Counted from the first letter of the stretch, positions 35,851 to 45,294 are shown. The stretch is 64,000 nt of DNA from Bacillus sp. REN3 (GCF_017912555.1 NZ_JAERSD010000009.1:62001-126000), one strand, 5' to 3'. Numbers and translations: made by a program. Notes: generated from the letters alone by a model not told the origin.

Positions 35851-36059
35851 ATTAATCTATTTTGTTAACTAAATAGGTTAATATGTACCGAGATTTGCAG
35901 AAGTTTCTGTTAGTCTACAAATTTTACGACAACAATCAATGACGATAGATCAATGAAAATAGACCATCAAATTTAATGGCATTCCAATTGTCTATTTGCC
36001 CTGAGAATCATTTTTGTGACAGGCACCAGAATCCGTTAAAGAGCCTGGCTTTTTCTTTT

Positions 36060-36830
36060 TTATAACTTGATCAGCTGGTATCCTGTTTCTTTCCAGATAT
36101 GACGGATTCCATGGACGAAGGTATTGAAGGTCGGGACATTTATTCTCAGTCCGTCAAGCACCATTGATTTGGCCATTTCAGGCCGTATGCCAACAAATAT
36201 GGAGTTTGTACCCATAAGCTTCAGGGCATTGATTGTTTCCTGCAGCTTTGACGTACATGCCGCATCCAATTCCTCGGATACTCCTGTGAAATCAAAGATC
36301 ACATATTCATTTTGTTTTGCGGCGCAATGTGCCAGTACCTTTTCCTCCATCAGTGAAAGTCTCTCGGCTGTCAGTTTTCCCATAACAGGAACAAGGAAAG
36401 CAGTATCAACTGACAGCGGGATGGCTGGCATATCGAGAACCTGGATTTGCTTTTTGCTCTCTAGGAGGATCTCTTCGAATTCGGTCACATCCTTCCAGGT
36501 AAGGATATAGCCGTTTGGAGCGTTATCCATATCGGTAAGCCTGTCCACGGTGACCTCCGCGGAAAAAGTATTGAATAACGTAGCGTTCACAGTTTTAGGG
36601 AACGGCCCTTCAGCGATGCGTCTTTGTTGCTGCTTCTCTGCGAATAAATCAAGGTTCCTTCCGATGAAACCTTCGGGGGAATCGATCCCCACATACGGTC
36701 CGATTTTGGTTAATAACTCCTTGGCGCATTCGTTGATGAATACAATATTTGCTTTGTTATCCGCGATAAAGATATTCTCCTGGATTTTATCCAGAAGGTG
36801 AACAGTATTCACAGTATCGAAATTAAACAT
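36060..36830 (-). CDS. PAS-STAS domain protein (RsbR-like stressosome type)
   Basis: 256 aa. Residues about 8-120 are a PAS domain (LLDKIQENIFIADNKANIVFIN). Residues about 140-250 are a STAS domain of the RsbR class: VIFDFTGVSEELDAACTSKL and LMGTNSIFVGIRPEMAKSMV, with the Thr of DFTG at the usual phospho-acceptor place. Such proteins scaffold the stressosome upstream of sigma-B or act in related partner-switching. The LOV photo-Cys motif of YtvA is absent. GGAGCG upstream, apparently monocistronic. Confidence 0.8.
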   Translation of the reverse strand: MFNFDTVNTVHLLDKIQENIFIADNKANIVFINECAKELLTKIGPYVGIDSPEGFIGRNLDLFAEKQQQRRIAEGPFPKTVNATLFNTFSAEVTVDRLTDMDNAPNGYILTWKDVTEFEEILLESKKQIQVLDMPAIPLSVDTAFLVPVMGKLTAERLSLMEEKVLAHCAAKQNEYVIFDFTGVSEELDAACTSKLQETINALKLMGTNSIFVGIRPEMAKSMVLDGLRINVPTFNTFVHGIRHIWKETGYQLIKL

Positions 36831-36897
36831 GAAGTTCGCTCCAATTCTCTTAGCAATACTGAAATTATAGCGATTAAATGAACTGGAAGCAAATAGA

Positions 36898-36940
36898 AAC
36901 CCCCGTCACGCTTAGGGGGACAAGCGATGACGGGGGTATT
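36898..36940 (-). terminator. Terminator after DoxX copy A
   Basis: Minus strand: CCCCGTCA plus CGCTT paired with AAGCG plus TGACGGGG, then GTTTCTATTT. Confidence 0.75.
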
Positions 36941-36963
36941 TCAAGTGCCTTGTTTGTTTTTAG

Positions 36964-37479
36964 TTAGGCTGTTTTATGTGCTGCATCAGGCGCTTGCTTG
37001 AAGACAGTCTTGCGGATGAATGGAACTACCCAGCGGTCAAGGCCGTATTTGCCAGCGTTGTAGCCCGCGAACAGGATGATGAATCCAAGGAAGATGTCAG
37101 TTGGGTTATGTGATACAGTTCCGGCAAGGAAGAAAGAGAAGTTCATCACTAGGCCGAAGAACATGGCAGCAGTAGTCAGGCATCCAAGAATGAGTCCAAG
37201 GCCGATCAGGAATTCGCCAAGCGGGACGATGAAGTTGAAAAGTTCAATATTCGGAAGTGCGAAGCTTTCAAGGAATGATACATACCAGCCGTAAATGACG
37301 TTTCCGTCCGGCCCCTTGACAGGATTCGCGACCGCATTTTTCAAATACCCGGAAGCATCGAATCCTCCTCCAGTCAATTTTCCCCAACCCGCAGTCAGCC
37401 ATGAGTAACCAAGATATAAGCGCAACACTGTCAGAATACCGGCAGCAACGTTACTTTCCCTTAACCATTTCGCGAACAT
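36964..37479 (-). CDS. DoxX family membrane protein, copy A
   Basis: 171 aa, four transmembrane helices. N-terminus RLYLGYSWLTAGWGKLTGGGFDASGYL matches the DoxX/DoxD family (thiosulfate:quinone-oxidoreductase-like and respiratory-associated proteins). Central NFIVPLGEFLIGLGLILG. A near-copy lies at 48149-48664; about 430 bp of the two genes differ at only a handful of sites, while the first 75 bp differ at about 13. It may link sulfur oxidation to the quinone pool, but that is family inference. Confidence 0.85.
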   Translation of the reverse strand: MFAKWLRESNVAAGILTVLRLYLGYSWLTAGWGKLTGGGFDASGYLKNAVANPVKGPDGNVIYGWYVSFLESFALPNIELFNFIVPLGEFLIGLGLILGCLTTAAMFFGLVMNFSFFLAGTVSHNPTDIFLGFIILFAGYNAGKYGLDRWVVPFIRKTVFKQAPDAAHKTA

Positions 37480-37672
37480 ATAAATCGCTTCCCTTCAAAA
37501 AAGAGTAATTATTTATTACACTTACAATATATCAAAATTCACGGTAAGAATGATGTTTATGTGAATATGTTCACAAAATAGCAACAACAAATTGACAGCA
37601 TTTTGAACATACAGAAAAAAAGGAGGCAAATCCCTTATTCACAGGACAAAGAAGAATGGATGGAGGAAAAAT

Positions 37673-38863
37673 ATGGCGAAGCAATCAAATGCTGCGATAT
37701 CCGGAGCGAACCAGGACACTGAAAAAATATGGAGCAGGGATTTTTTACTGATTTTCCTGGCCAACTTTTTTATCTTTCTAGGGTTCCAAATGACACTGCC
37801 CACCATTCCTTTATTTGTTGAGCACCTCGGAGGCAATGATCAGCTAATTGGCTTTGTCGTCGGCATCTTCACTTTTTCCGCACTGCTTATCCGCCCATAT
37901 GCTGGGAGAGCGCTCGAAACAAAAGGGAGAGGATCTATTTATATGACAGGACTTGTGATTTTTGTCCTGTCAGTAGGATCCTATGGGTTTGCGCTTGGAA
38001 TCACCTTCCTCTTTGCGATGAGGATTGTCCAGGGAATCGGCTGGGGTTATTCCACAACAGCTTCAGGAACGATTGCCACCGATTTGATCCCGCCAAAGCG
38101 CAGGGGAGAAGGCATGGGTTACTTTGGGCTATCAGGGAACCTGGCGCTTGCATTCGGGCCATCACTGGGACTGGCGCTTACTGAAGCCATTTCGTTCAAG
38201 CAATTGTTTTTATTCTGTGCCCTGCTGGGATTCACCGCACTTCTGCTAGCATCCAGGATCCATTACAAGAAAGTGGAGAAAACGGAAAGGGAGGTCACAG
38301 CGGAAAAATGGGATTTTTATGAAAAAACGGCTGTACAGCCATCCCTGCTGCTTTTCTTCATTACCGTGACCTTCGGCGGAATCACTTCGTTCCTGCCACT
38401 TTACACCACACAAAAAGGAATCGGAGGCATTCAATGGTACTTTTTGATTTTTGCCTTAGCCTTGATGCTGGCGCGATCCTTCGCTGGAAGGCTATACGAT
38501 AAGAAAGGCCATCGAGCTGTATTCATCCCTGGTACGCTTCTGATCCTGATTGCGATGGTGCTCCTTTCGTGGCTGCCAAGTTCACTCGTGATGTTCATTG
38601 CTGCGGGTCTGTATGGGATAGGCTTCGGTTCTGTCCAGCCTGCCCTCCAGGCATGGTCCGTCCAGAATGCACCAATGAACCGAAAAGGAATGGCGAATGC
38701 CACCTTTTTTTCCTTCTTTGATCTTGGCGTTGGTATCGGTGCAATGGCATTCGGGCAGATCGGCCACTGGCTCGGATACGGGAGCATCTACATAGCATCG
38801 GCCATTTCTGTCTTCTTTTCGATTCTCTTGTATGTCTACTTGCTTTGGTTCAATAAACATTAG
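37673..38863 (+). CDS. MFS transporter
   Basis: 396 aa, twelve transmembrane helices. MFS loop motifs: FSALLIRPYAGRALETKGR after TM2 and the repeat in the C-half, MLARSFAGRLYDKKGHR. Resembles YwoG/YfhI-like drug or metabolite exporters; substrate unknown. GGAGGAAAA precedes ATG 37673, and it has its own terminator. Confidence 0.87.
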   Translation: MAKQSNAAISGANQDTEKIWSRDFLLIFLANFFIFLGFQMTLPTIPLFVEHLGGNDQLIGFVVGIFTFSALLIRPYAGRALETKGRGSIYMTGLVIFVLSVGSYGFALGITFLFAMRIVQGIGWGYSTTASGTIATDLIPPKRRGEGMGYFGLSGNLALAFGPSLGLALTEAISFKQLFLFCALLGFTALLLASRIHYKKVEKTEREVTAEKWDFYEKTAVQPSLLLFFITVTFGGITSFLPLYTTQKGIGGIQWYFLIFALALMLARSFAGRLYDKKGHRAVFIPGTLLILIAMVLLSWLPSSLVMFIAAGLYGIGFGSVQPALQAWSVQNAPMNRKGMANATFFSFFDLGVGIGAMAFGQIGHWLGYGSIYIASAISVFFSILLYVYLLWFNKH

Positions 38864-38866
38864 TTC

Positions 38867-38910
38867 TAAAAAAGCCCGTTCCGGATTATTATCTGGAATG
38901 GGCTTTTTTA
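38867..38910 (+). terminator. Terminator after MFS gene
   Basis: AAAAAGCCCGTTCC ... GGAATGGGCTTTTTTA, with one G-U pair. Confidence 0.9.
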
Positions 38911-38965
38911 TGAAGGTGCATAAGTTTCGCAGCTAGGCCATGAAGGCGCAAAAAGAAAAATTAGA

Positions 38966-39072
38966 ACAGAGGTCGTACCCAAACGGGTTCCCAGAAAGAC
39001 AAAATGGGAACAATCCAATGGAGATCGTCCCAAACGGGTTCGAGAAAAGAGGAAAAGGGAACGATCATGGCG
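38966..39072. repeat. Two tandem hairpin repeats, CCCAAACGGGTTC core
   Basis: Two units of about 50 bp: GGTCGTACCCAAACGGGTTC...GGGAACAATCC and GATCGTCCCAAACGGGTTC...GGGAACGATC. Each has an inner CCCAAACGGG mini-hairpin and outer complementary arms. A related hairpin is near 28540. 38911-39300 holds no supported gene. Confidence 0.6.
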
Positions 39073-39300
39073 AAGTAGTGTCCAAATGGAGGAAAAAAAC
39101 GAAAATGTGAGCTATCCTGTAGACAGCGGTATAAAAAGGTAGAGTAAGAGAGGCAGGGCGGGGATAAATCTCCTTAGTGGATAAATAACTGCCGTATCTA
39201 TATTTACTTTTAAAAAATATGGTATAGGGTATTAATGAAAGTGGAGACATAATGAAAACTACTATAATAGTGATTCAGTAAAATTGAAGGAGGAACTGCC

Positions 39301-40686
39301 ATGTATTTCAGATCTTTTTTCGATGATCAGCTGGCCCATATGTCATACCTGATAGGTTGCCAGAGAACGGGACAGGCGCTGGTCATCGACCCGGCAAGGA
39401 ATATCGAACCGTATCTGGAAACAGCAAAGAAGGAGGGCTTCCAGATCACAGCGGCTACGGAAACACATATCCATGCCGACTATCTTTCTGGGGCAAGGGA
39501 GCTGGCCCACCATTTTGGGGCGAAGCTTTATGTATCGGATGAAGGAGATAAAGACTGGAAATATGCGTATGTAGAACATTACGATCATGAATTGCTGACC
39601 GAGGGCTCAACTTTCAGTATCGGTAATATTCATTTTGAAGTTCTCCATACTCCCGGTCATACCCCTGAGAGCATTTCTTTCCTGCTCACTGATAAAGGCG
39701 GGGGGGCGAATGAACCGATGGGCATCTTCACTGGCGACTTCTTGTTCGTTGGCGATGTCGGACGTCCGGATTTGCTTGAAAAAGCTGCAGGTGTGACTGG
39801 AACTTCTGAATCAGGCGCAAAGCAAATGTTTGCCTCATTGAGAAAGTTGGAAAAGCTTTCTGAGTTCCTGCAGGTTTGGCCTGCCCATGGAGCTGGCAGT
39901 GCCTGCGGGAAATCGCTTGGCGCCGTTCCAATGTCTACATTAGGATACGAAAAGAAATTCAACTGGGCTTTCCAGATTAAAGAAGAAGAGCAATTCGTCG
40001 AGGAGCTGCTGGCAGGGCAGCCGGAGCCGCCGAAATACTTTGCGATGATGAAAAAACTCAACAAAGAAGGCCCAGCGCTGCTAAGAAAGGAAAAGACGGC
40101 TAAAATCTCCCTTTCCGAAGCGGGGAATGCGGTGGTCGTGGATACGCGGCCGGCTGATGAGTTTGCTGCGGGCCATGAAGCAGGGACAATCAACATCCCT
40201 TATAATGGATCCTTCACGAACTGGGCAGGATGGCTGTTAAGCTATGAGAGGGATATTGTTTTGATCGCGAATCCTGAACAGCTGGCTGATATTGAAAAAT
40301 CGCTCCAGTCAATTGGACTTGATCAGGTAACTGGCTATGTCGATCCGAAAGAGCTTGGAGGCAGCATGGAGCGATACGAGGAGATTCATGCGGACAAAGC
40401 CAAGCGGCTTATGGAGGATGATCAATATTATGCCATTGATGTCCGCAACCAAAGCGAGTGGGACAGCGGCCATATTCCTGGTGCCCACCATATCATGCTT
40501 GGAATCCTGCCCGACAGGCTCGAAAGCATTCCGAAAGACAAGAATATCATCGTTCACTGTCAGTCAGGCGCACGTTCTGCAATTGGGGCGAGCCTGCTGC
40601 AGTCCAAGGGTTTCAAAAACGTCCTGAACCTTGAAGGCGGTTTTGATGCCTGGGAGAAAGAAGGACTGCCTGTCAAGAAAGATTGA
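39301..40686 (+). CDS. cstB: CstB-like persulfide dioxygenase-sulfurtransferase (MBL-rhodanese-rhodanese)
   Basis: 461 aa, near the size of staphylococcal CstB. The N-terminal MBL domain (1-240) has ETHIHADYLSGA, HTPGHTPESISF and TGDFLFVGDVGRPDL; His, His and Asp of these bind the iron in persulfide dioxygenases. First rhodanese (about 265-355) lacks a catalytic Cys (pseudo-domain). Second (about 365-460) has IDVRNQSEWDSGHIPGAHH and active-site loop HCQSGARS. Converts protein or low-molecular-weight thiol persulfides and sulfite to thiosulfate. AAGGAGG upstream; single gene, 18 kb from the second yrk cluster. Confidence 0.9.
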   Translation: MYFRSFFDDQLAHMSYLIGCQRTGQALVIDPARNIEPYLETAKKEGFQITAATETHIHADYLSGARELAHHFGAKLYVSDEGDKDWKYAYVEHYDHELLTEGSTFSIGNIHFEVLHTPGHTPESISFLLTDKGGGANEPMGIFTGDFLFVGDVGRPDLLEKAAGVTGTSESGAKQMFASLRKLEKLSEFLQVWPAHGAGSACGKSLGAVPMSTLGYEKKFNWAFQIKEEEQFVEELLAGQPEPPKYFAMMKKLNKEGPALLRKEKTAKISLSEAGNAVVVDTRPADEFAAGHEAGTINIPYNGSFTNWAGWLLSYERDIVLIANPEQLADIEKSLQSIGLDQVTGYVDPKELGGSMERYEEIHADKAKRLMEDDQYYAIDVRNQSEWDSGHIPGAHHIMLGILPDRLESIPKDKNIIVHCQSGARSAIGASLLQSKGFKNVLNLEGGFDAWEKEGLPVKKD

Positions 40687-40833
40687 TGAACATGAGCCGG
40701 CTCTAAACCAGGGCTGGCTTTTTTCGTGCATGGATGAAAAAATGAGGTGAAAATGGTAAATTAGTCAGTAACAATGGCTAGATTTGATGATAGCCGGCCG
40801 GTACCAACCAGGGTGGAAGTAGGGAGATTGAAA

Positions 40834-41532
40834 ATGAAAATACTCGTAATAGAGGATAATGAAAGCGTCTGTACCATGATTGAAATGTTCTTTTTAAAAG
40901 AGGGGATCGAAGGTGAATTCGTCCATGATGGCCTTAAGGGGTATGCTGCATTTAAAAGCGGCAGCTGGGATTTACTGATTGTTGATTGGATGCTTCCTGG
41001 CATGGATGGCGTTACGTTGTGCCGGAAAATCAGGGAAGAAAACAGCGACGTGCCAATCATCATGCTGACGGCAAAGGACAGTGAGTCGGACCAGGTCCTC
41101 GGACTTGAAATGGGGGCTGATGATTATGTGACAAAACCGTTCAGTCCGCTTGCGTTGATGGCGAGAATCAAGGCTGTCGCCCGCCGTTATCAAAAACAAC
41201 AGCCTGGGAATAATTCCACCCTGCGGACAAAGCATCTGGAAATCAGCAAAGAAACACGTGAAGTATTCCTGGATGGCGTGCCCGTTGCCAATCTGACACC
41301 GAAGGAATTCGAGCTATTGTATTTTTTCGTCCAGCACCCCCGCCAGGTCTTTACGAGAGAGCAGCTGCTCGATCAAGTCTGGGGATATCAATTTTATGGT
41401 GATGAACGGACCGTCGATGTACATATCAAGCGGCTTAGAAAGAAAATCGGGACGGCAGAACAGCCATTTTTCCATACAGTTTGGGGTGTAGGCTATAAGT
41501 TCGATGAAAGTACTGACGCAGATGAGAGTTAA
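40834..41532 (+). CDS. OmpR-family response regulator
   Basis: 232 aa from ATG 40834 (TAGGGAG upstream; the frame opens at 40774). Receiver with EDNE, phospho-Asp51 in LLIVDWMLPGMDG and the switch Lys in VTKPFSPLALM. Winged-helix domain NLTPKEFELLYFFVQHPRQVF with recognition helix RTVDVHIKRLRKKI. Overlaps the kinase gene by about 28 bp, so the two are translationally coupled. Regulon unknown. Confidence 0.9.
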   Translation: MKILVIEDNESVCTMIEMFFLKEGIEGEFVHDGLKGYAAFKSGSWDLLIVDWMLPGMDGVTLCRKIREENSDVPIIMLTAKDSESDQVLGLEMGADDYVTKPFSPLALMARIKAVARRYQKQQPGNNSTLRTKHLEISKETREVFLDGVPVANLTPKEFELLYFFVQHPRQVFTREQLLDQVWGYQFYGDERTVDVHIKRLRKKIGTAEQPFFHTVWGVGYKFDESTDADES

Positions 41533-42928
41533 ATATATTTACCAGCAGTTCCTGAGCCATATCAGCATCCTGGTCGTGGCGTTCATCATCCTGAGCCTGC
41601 TGTTTACCCATTATGTCGAGACACTTGTCTATAAAAACAAAACCGAGGAATTGATTTCCTATGGCGAAAACATCCGCGCTGACCTGAAACATGGAATGGA
41701 ACAGCCTGAACAGATCATTAACGAATACGCCCGCGTACTGTTCGGACGCGATATCCAGTTCAGCGTCTTCGACCAGGCCGGCCAGCTGCTGAATCCGATC
41801 AGATGGAAGGGGCCAGCAATCGAGTTCACGGAAAAGGAATGGACAAAGCTCGCCAGTGGCGAACCGATTGTTATGAAGTACGATCTGGAGCGCTATGACC
41901 AAGCCGTGACACTTGTCGCCCTGCCAATCATTGACCGCGGCCGTTATGTCGGCGGGATCCTGCTTACCTCTCCCATTGGCGGCGCAAGGGAAATGGTGGG
42001 GGAAATCAACCAGTACTTATTTTATACAATGGTCGTCGCCCTGGGAGTTTCTTTCCTGCTCAGCTGGTTGCTGTCGCGTATCCATGTAAACAGGATCAAG
42101 CGGATCCAGGAAGCAACGTCAAGGGTATCAGCGGGTGACTATACTGCCAAGGTTCCTTCTTCTGATTTTGATGAAATAGGGGAGCTGGCAAAGGATTTCA
42201 ACAATATGGTGGCCAGGCTCGATGAATCGAAATCGGAAATCGAGAACCTGGAAAACCGCCGTCGCAAGTTCATGGCCGATGTCTCGCATGAGATGAGGAC
42301 ACCATTGACTACGATCAGCGGCATTATTGAGGGCTTGAAGAATGATATGATTCCAGAAAGCGAAAAAGAAAAAGGCATCCAGCTTGTAAGCCAGGAAACG
42401 AAGCGGCTGATCAGGCTCGTGAATGAAAATCTTGATTACGATAAAATCCGTTCGAACCAAGTTCAGCTTCAGAAAGAAAACATTGAGCTGATCGAGGTCT
42501 TTGAAATAATCAAGGACCAGCTTGATATGCAGGCAGAGGAACGCGGAAACAAGATTATCATCGCGGCAGAACAGGGGGCAATGGTGCATGCCGATTATGA
42601 CAGGATTTTGCAAATCCTCATTAATATCACGAAAAACAGCATCCAATTCACCGAGAATGGGACCATCTGGCTGCGGGGCGGGATGGATGATGGGAAGACA
42701 GTCATAGAGATCGAGGATACTGGCATCGGAATAGAGGCGGAAGAGGTAGAAAAAATCTGGCGCCGTTTTTATAAGGCCGACCTTTCAAGGACAAGTAATC
42801 CATTTGGGGAATTCGGACTCGGCCTTTCAATCGTTAAGCAGCTCGTCCAGCTGCACGAAGGAAAAATCGAGGTCCATAGTGAACAAGGAGCAGGGACCAG
42901 GTTTGTGATTGAACTTCCGTTTCGATAA
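41504..42928 (+). CDS. Sensor histidine kinase
   Basis: 474 aa; a second in-frame ATG at 41522 is an equally reasonable start. TM1 (about 20-42), an extracellular domain of about 125 residues, TM2 (about 172-193), HAMP, HisKA with ADVSHEMRTPLTTISG (His262) and HATPase with NITKNSIQF, IEIEDTGIGIEAEEV and GEFGLGLSIVKQL. All catalytic boxes are intact, unlike the kinase at 9426. Partner of the regulator encoded upstream. Confidence 0.9.
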   Translation: MKVLTQMRVKYIYQQFLSHISILVVAFIILSLLFTHYVETLVYKNKTEELISYGENIRADLKHGMEQPEQIINEYARVLFGRDIQFSVFDQAGQLLNPIRWKGPAIEFTEKEWTKLASGEPIVMKYDLERYDQAVTLVALPIIDRGRYVGGILLTSPIGGAREMVGEINQYLFYTMVVALGVSFLLSWLLSRIHVNRIKRIQEATSRVSAGDYTAKVPSSDFDEIGELAKDFNNMVARLDESKSEIENLENRRRKFMADVSHEMRTPLTTISGIIEGLKNDMIPESEKEKGIQLVSQETKRLIRLVNENLDYDKIRSNQVQLQKENIELIEVFEIIKDQLDMQAEERGNKIIIAAEQGAMVHADYDRILQILINITKNSIQFTENGTIWLRGGMDDGKTVIEIEDTGIGIEAEEVEKIWRRFYKADLSRTSNPFGEFGLGLSIVKQLVQLHEGKIEVHSEQGAGTRFVIELPFR

Positions 42929-42940
42929 AATGATAGAAAG

Positions 42941-42975
42941 AAGCTGAGGGTATGCCTTCAGCTTTTCTTTTTGAA
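42941..42975 (+). terminator. Terminator after two-component genes
   Basis: AAGCTGAGGG, loop, CCTTCAGCTTTTCTTTTT. Confidence 0.8.
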
Positions 42976-42983
42976 AGGTGTGA

Positions 42984-43976
42984 ATGTTGTTGGTACGGTT
43001 CGGCGTGGTAGGAACGAATTGGATTACGGAAGAATTTATTAAGGGTGCCAGCCATCACAGCGATTTCCGGCTGGCAGCAGTGTATTCCCGAACAGTAGAA
43101 AGAGCTGCTGAATTTGCTGGGAAATACGGTGTGGATGCTGCTTTTGCAGATTTGGAAGAGATGGCAAAAAGCGCTGTAATTGATGCTGTGTATATTGCAA
43201 GCCCAAATTCACTGCATGCGCGCCAGGCGATCATCTTCATGAAAAATGGTAAGCATGTGCTTTGCGAAAAAGCGATTGCCGCAAACGGGCGGGAGCTTGA
43301 GGAGATGGCAAGGACAGCGGAAAAACACGGCGTGTTATTGATGGAAGCAATGAAATCAACCTTGTTGCCAAACTTCAAGGCGATTCAGGACAATCTTGAT
43401 AAAATCGGTACGATACGGAGGTATTTTGCAAGTTTCTGCCAGTATTCTTCAAGGTATGATGCCTACAAGAACGGGGTGATCCTGAACGCATTCAATCCTG
43501 AATTTGCTGGGGGCTCTCTTATGGATATCGGTATTTACTGCGTTTATCCACTAGTCATCCTGTTTGGCGAACCGGATACTGTCCAGGCAAACGGGTATCT
43601 GCTTGAATCAGGGGTTGACGGAGAAGGAAGCTTGCTGCTGAAATATGGTGGAATGGATGCTGTCATCATGTTCTCGAAAATCACCGACTCTTCTTTGCCA
43701 TCCGAAATCCATGGCGAGAAGGGCAACATCCGGATTGATCGAATCAGCAATCCGCAAAAGGTCGAATTGATTCACCGTGGAGGACGGACGGAAGAACTGA
43801 CAAGGGAGCAGATGGCAGACAATATGTATTACGAGGCAGAAGAATTCATCCGCCTGATCAAGGAAGGCAAAACCGAATCAAGCAACAATTCACTGGAAAA
43901 CTCCCGGATCACGATGAAAATCCTTGACGAAGCAAGGAGACAGATGGGAGTTACTTTCCTGAATGATCAAGAGTAA
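42984..43976 (+). CDS. Gfo/Idh/MocA-family NAD(P)-dependent oxidoreductase (YulF-like)
   Basis: 330 aa. Rossmann domain VRFGVVGTNWITEEFIKGA, the signature HVLCEKAIAANGRELEEM (Glu-Lys at the catalytic loop) and MEAMKSTLLPNF, and the C-terminal GGSLMDIGIYCVYPLVILFG. Probably oxidises or reduces a sugar or polyol derivative with NAD(P). Start could be ATG 42984 or TTG 42990; AAAGGTG serves either. Monocistronic between two terminators. Confidence 0.87.
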   Translation: MLLVRFGVVGTNWITEEFIKGASHHSDFRLAAVYSRTVERAAEFAGKYGVDAAFADLEEMAKSAVIDAVYIASPNSLHARQAIIFMKNGKHVLCEKAIAANGRELEEMARTAEKHGVLLMEAMKSTLLPNFKAIQDNLDKIGTIRRYFASFCQYSSRYDAYKNGVILNAFNPEFAGGSLMDIGIYCVYPLVILFGEPDTVQANGYLLESGVDGEGSLLLKYGGMDAVIMFSKITDSSLPSEIHGEKGNIRIDRISNPQKVELIHRGGRTEELTREQMADNMYYEAEEFIRLIKEGKTESSNNSLENSRITMKILDEARRQMGVTFLNDQE

Positions 43977-43980
43977 ACGA

Positions 43981-44014
43981 AAAAAGGCAGGAGCGGAGCA
44001 CGCCTGCCTTTTCC
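43981..44014 (+). terminator. Terminator after oxidoreductase gene
   Basis: AAAAGGCAGG ... CCTGCCTTTT. The 220 bp between here and 44239 carry no gene I can support. Confidence 0.85.
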
Positions 44015-44238
44015 GATGCCGATATGGATATACATGCAATTTTCAATGGTGTGCAATCCAATTGCTTTAACCGTCCGGTTGTATCGAAGCAGGATAGAGT
44101 TTACCTGAAAGGGAACAACCTTGCTAAGGAAGGCGCTGATCCATGCCGGAAGCAGCTATATCAAAGAGAAAAGGGATTCAATTATTACCTTCCTCTTGAG
44201 CGATAAGAGGAAAAATAGGGCTCCCATATTTAATGCCT

Positions 44239-45294
44239 TCAATAATGCAAGAATTTCACGCAAACTGGATCTGGCACTTGAATGTCCGACTGCAGCAGGG
44301 TCAATTCCCCCGTATCCTGATTGCGGGCAAAGAGGATGAGATTGCTTGAATTCTGGTTTGACGCGATCAGGAATTTTTCACTTGGATCAAGGACGAAATC
44401 CCTTGGCCAGTTTCCTTCTGTTGAAGTATGGGCCAGGAAGGAAAGAGTGAAGGTTTCCTGATCAATTTTGAAAGTGGCAATGCTGTCATGTCCGCGGTTG
44501 GCAGCGTAGATGAATCTGCCATCCGAAGAAATATGGATGGCGCTTCCCTGGTTGTTTTCCGAAAAGCCAGCTGGGATCGTGGTTATAGCCTGAAGCTGTT
44601 CAAAGCTGCCATCTTCGCTATTGTATTTCAGCACAAGCACCTCTGAGCTGAACTCTGTCATCAAATAGGCATGGCTTCCGTTTGGATGGAAGGCAAGATG
44701 CCTTGGACCGCTTCCAGGGGTGACCTGCATGCTGCCCTGCTCGACCAATTGACCATTGTCGAGCGAGTATGTGATCAGCTGGTCGATCCCGAGGTCGACG
44801 ACCGCCACATAATTTTCGTCAGGTGTGAATCCGGCATAATGTGAGTGTGCCTTTTCTTGCCGCTTGTCTGGACCGGATCCTTCATGGACGATGGTAGACA
44901 ATACCGAGTCGATTCCGCCAGTTTCAAGGTTGAGCAAATAGGAATCAGCTGAACCTTTGTGATAGTTTGCTGAAAGCAGCAAGGTGTTTTCAGCATTGAC
45001 ACAGACATGGCAGGGAGGTGCGCCAGGGGACAGCTGGGAATTGATGAATGCCAGGCTGCCATCCTCACCAATTGTGTATCCTGAAACGCCGCCTAGATGA
45101 TCTTCCTTTGCGACTGAGTAAAGAAAACGATTATCTTTGCTGATCGCCAGATAAGTCGGATTGCCGAGATAGGCAGCAGGTTTGACATCAGTGATCCTTC
45201 CTTCGGCTGCATCAAGAACGAAAGAATAAATTCCTTTGCTCGCTCCTTTTGTGTAGGTGCCAATATAGCCTGTGTATTTTTTACTGTTAGCCAT
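44239..45294 (-). CDS. pgl: Lactonase family protein / 6-phosphogluconolactonase (YkgB-type)
   Basis: 351 aa from ATG 45294 (TTGGAGG upstream; the frame opens at 45309). Seven-bladed beta-propeller of the lactonase family: YTGYIGTYTKGASKGIYSF at the start, HAHYAGF-like blade AHSHYAGFTPDENYVAVVDLG, SGPRHLAFHPNG and NWPRDFVLDPSEKFLIASNQNS. Hydrolyses 6-phosphogluconolactone in the pentose phosphate pathway. No signal peptide, consistent with the cytoplasm. Confidence 0.86.
   Translation of the reverse strand: MANSKKYTGYIGTYTKGASKGIYSFVLDAAEGRITDVKPAAYLGNPTYLAISKDNRFLYSVAKEDHLGGVSGYTIGEDGSLAFINSQLSPGAPPCHVCVNAENTLLLSANYHKGSADSYLLNLETGGIDSVLSTIVHEGSGPDKRQEKAHSHYAGFTPDENYVAVVDLGIDQLITYSLDNGQLVEQGSMQVTPGSGPRHLAFHPNGSHAYLMTEFSSEVLVLKYNSEDGSFEQLQAITTIPAGFSENNQGSAIHISSDGRFIYAANRGHDSIATFKIDQETFTLSFLAHTSTEGNWPRDFVLDPSEKFLIASNQNSSNLILFARNQDTGELTLLQSDIQVPDPVCVKFLHY

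Noticed and set aside
39219-39232. GGTATAGGGTAT upstream of cstB as a CstR operator
   Set aside because: The half-sites are in tandem, not inverted as in the two yrk operators, so I did not annotate it.
44024-44206. 60-codon plus-strand frame after the Gfo/Idh/MocA gene
   Set aside because: No ribosome binding site, no similarity and unusual composition; treated as non-coding spacer.
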